Notes under the pieces: generated by a model
The model's database searches: none
What the model was told of the DNA's origin: nothing
What the model saw: only the letters and a program-made list of their open reading frames with translations
Source of the DNA: Flexilinea sp.
GTDB taxonomy: Bacteria; Chloroflexota; Anaerolineae; Anaerolineales; Anaerolineaceae
DNA length: 64,000 nucleotides
Assembly: GCA_026645735.1 (NCBI GenBank)
Contig: JAPKMT010000003.1
Location: 62,001-126,000, forward strand
Reading direction: 5' to 3'
In this document: positions 63,486-64,000 of the stretch, piece by piece
How the letters are laid out: every line of letters begins with the position of its first letter
Position numbering within the stretch: the first letter of the stretch is position 1
Translations under genes and position numbers: made by a program

Positions 63486-64000
63486 TCACCCCCCGATCCC
63501 AAGAATTATAAGAATAAGCACTAAACCGGTAAGAACGCCAAAAATATTCCAATTGAGGATTCCGGATTGGAGCCCGCGACTGAATTCACTGAGATTTTGA
63601 ATTTTATCAACAATTTTCTGATTGATAATTTCAAATCCAAAGCTATTGACAGCACTTGTTTCCAATACTTTTGGCAATATTGCTTTCGAAGGAGCTGGTT
63701 TATGAAAAAACCATAAAACGAAACCAACGATGACCATCAGAATGGCAAGATAGGTCAGTGGATCTTTTACTATGGTCGTCAGAAATTCTCCTAAGGATTC
63801 TGCCTCAATTTCATGGAGTGGAAGGGATTTACTGAACGCGCTGCTGAAGCCTCCAAAGGAGAGCCAGGATAATACTGTCCCTGCGGCAAGTATGTATAGC
63901 GTGTATTTCATGTATCTTCCCGTTTCGTGAACATGCAATTTAGACTTTTCCTTGCCAAAGAAGACCATCCATACACACCGAAGCGTATAAATTGCAGTCA
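63486..64000 (-). CDS. Ion-translocating membrane subunit, NuoL-like, C-terminal part (5' truncated by window edge)
   Basis: The frame is open to the right edge and reads ...TAIYTLRCVWMVFFGKEK before what could be mistaken for a start at 63968; this matches the last NuoL helices (TAFYMFRxxxxTFFG). The visible 171 residues include HVHETG, a segment with LPLHEIEA, and three more hydrophobic helices ending LVLILIILGIGG. It is the first visible gene of the hydrogenase operon. Whether it is NuoL, HyfB or MbhH-like cannot be decided from the tail. Confidence 0.85.
   Translation of the reverse strand, partial: TAIYTLRCVWMVFFGKEKSKLHVHETGRYMKYTLYILAAGTVLSWLSFGGFSSAFSKSLPLHEIEAESLGEFLTTIVKDPLTYLAILMVIVGFVLWFFHKPAPSKAILPKVLETSAVNSFGFEIINQKIVDKIQNLSEFSRGLQSGILNWNIFGVLTGLVLILIILGIGG

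Overview
The window reads as chromosome from a low-to-moderate GC (about 40% by eye), anaerobic, probably filamentous Chloroflexota bacterium, most likely of the Anaerolineae. This is inferred from gene content, not from a marker gene: rod-shape and Min genes without LPS genes, lipoproteins with Pro/Thr-rich linkers, SpoIIE-type partner switching, a formate-hydrogenlyase-like group 4 [NiFe] hydrogenase, and a short SerA next to SerC. No rRNA, tRNA, CRISPR array, transposase or prophage gene was seen.

Layout. 0-8.4 kb: end of a SorC regulator and a methylcobamide-methyltransferase-like UroD protein; two exopolysaccharide glycosyltransferases; a queuosine-precursor transporter; typA; a BaiN-like flavoprotein; a NarL-type response regulator. 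8.5-13.6 kb: a STAS, SpoIIE phosphatase and anti-sigma kinase module followed by a class A beta-lactamase-fold protein and a lipoprotein. 14-27.7 kb: yigZ, a glycosyltransferase, a MATE/ANK-like carrier, ycgN, dus, serA-serC, lysA, wecE-wbqC, formiminotransferase and an AI-2E remnant. 28-38 kb: morphogenesis and division block mreB, mreC, mreD, mrdA, minC, minD, minE, rodA, then gltX. 38-51 kb: alcohol dehydrogenase, SDR, a degenerate deacetylase lipoprotein, glnS, rrf2, rsfS-thpR, alaS, degV, surE. 51-57 kb: a PhnDCE-type transporter with an unusual permease and an FGE-like/SH3 protein. 57-64 kb: a minus-strand [NiFe] hydrogenase operon that runs off the right edge, with its maturation protease.

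The most interesting signal lies between the genes. A dispersed family of about 123-bp elements has ends CAG(C/T)AATTCGAAAT...ATTTCGAATT(A/G)CTG and a central perfect hairpin. At least nine intact, shortened or decayed copies are recognisable. Several are flanked by direct repeats of 9 bp (9/9 in one copy, 8/9 in four, 7/9 in two), the signature of transposition, so this is a MITE-like non-autonomous element. Two properties stand out. First, the hairpin stem differs in sequence from copy to copy, yet both arms change together so pairing stays perfect or nearly so. Second, the copies end 21-31 bp upstream of a TATAAT-like -10 box of the neighbouring gene, so the duplicated target covers or abuts the -35 region. 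Either end of the element can face the promoter. This suggests insertion targeted to promoters, or tolerated only there, and a mechanism that regenerates or selects the cruciform.
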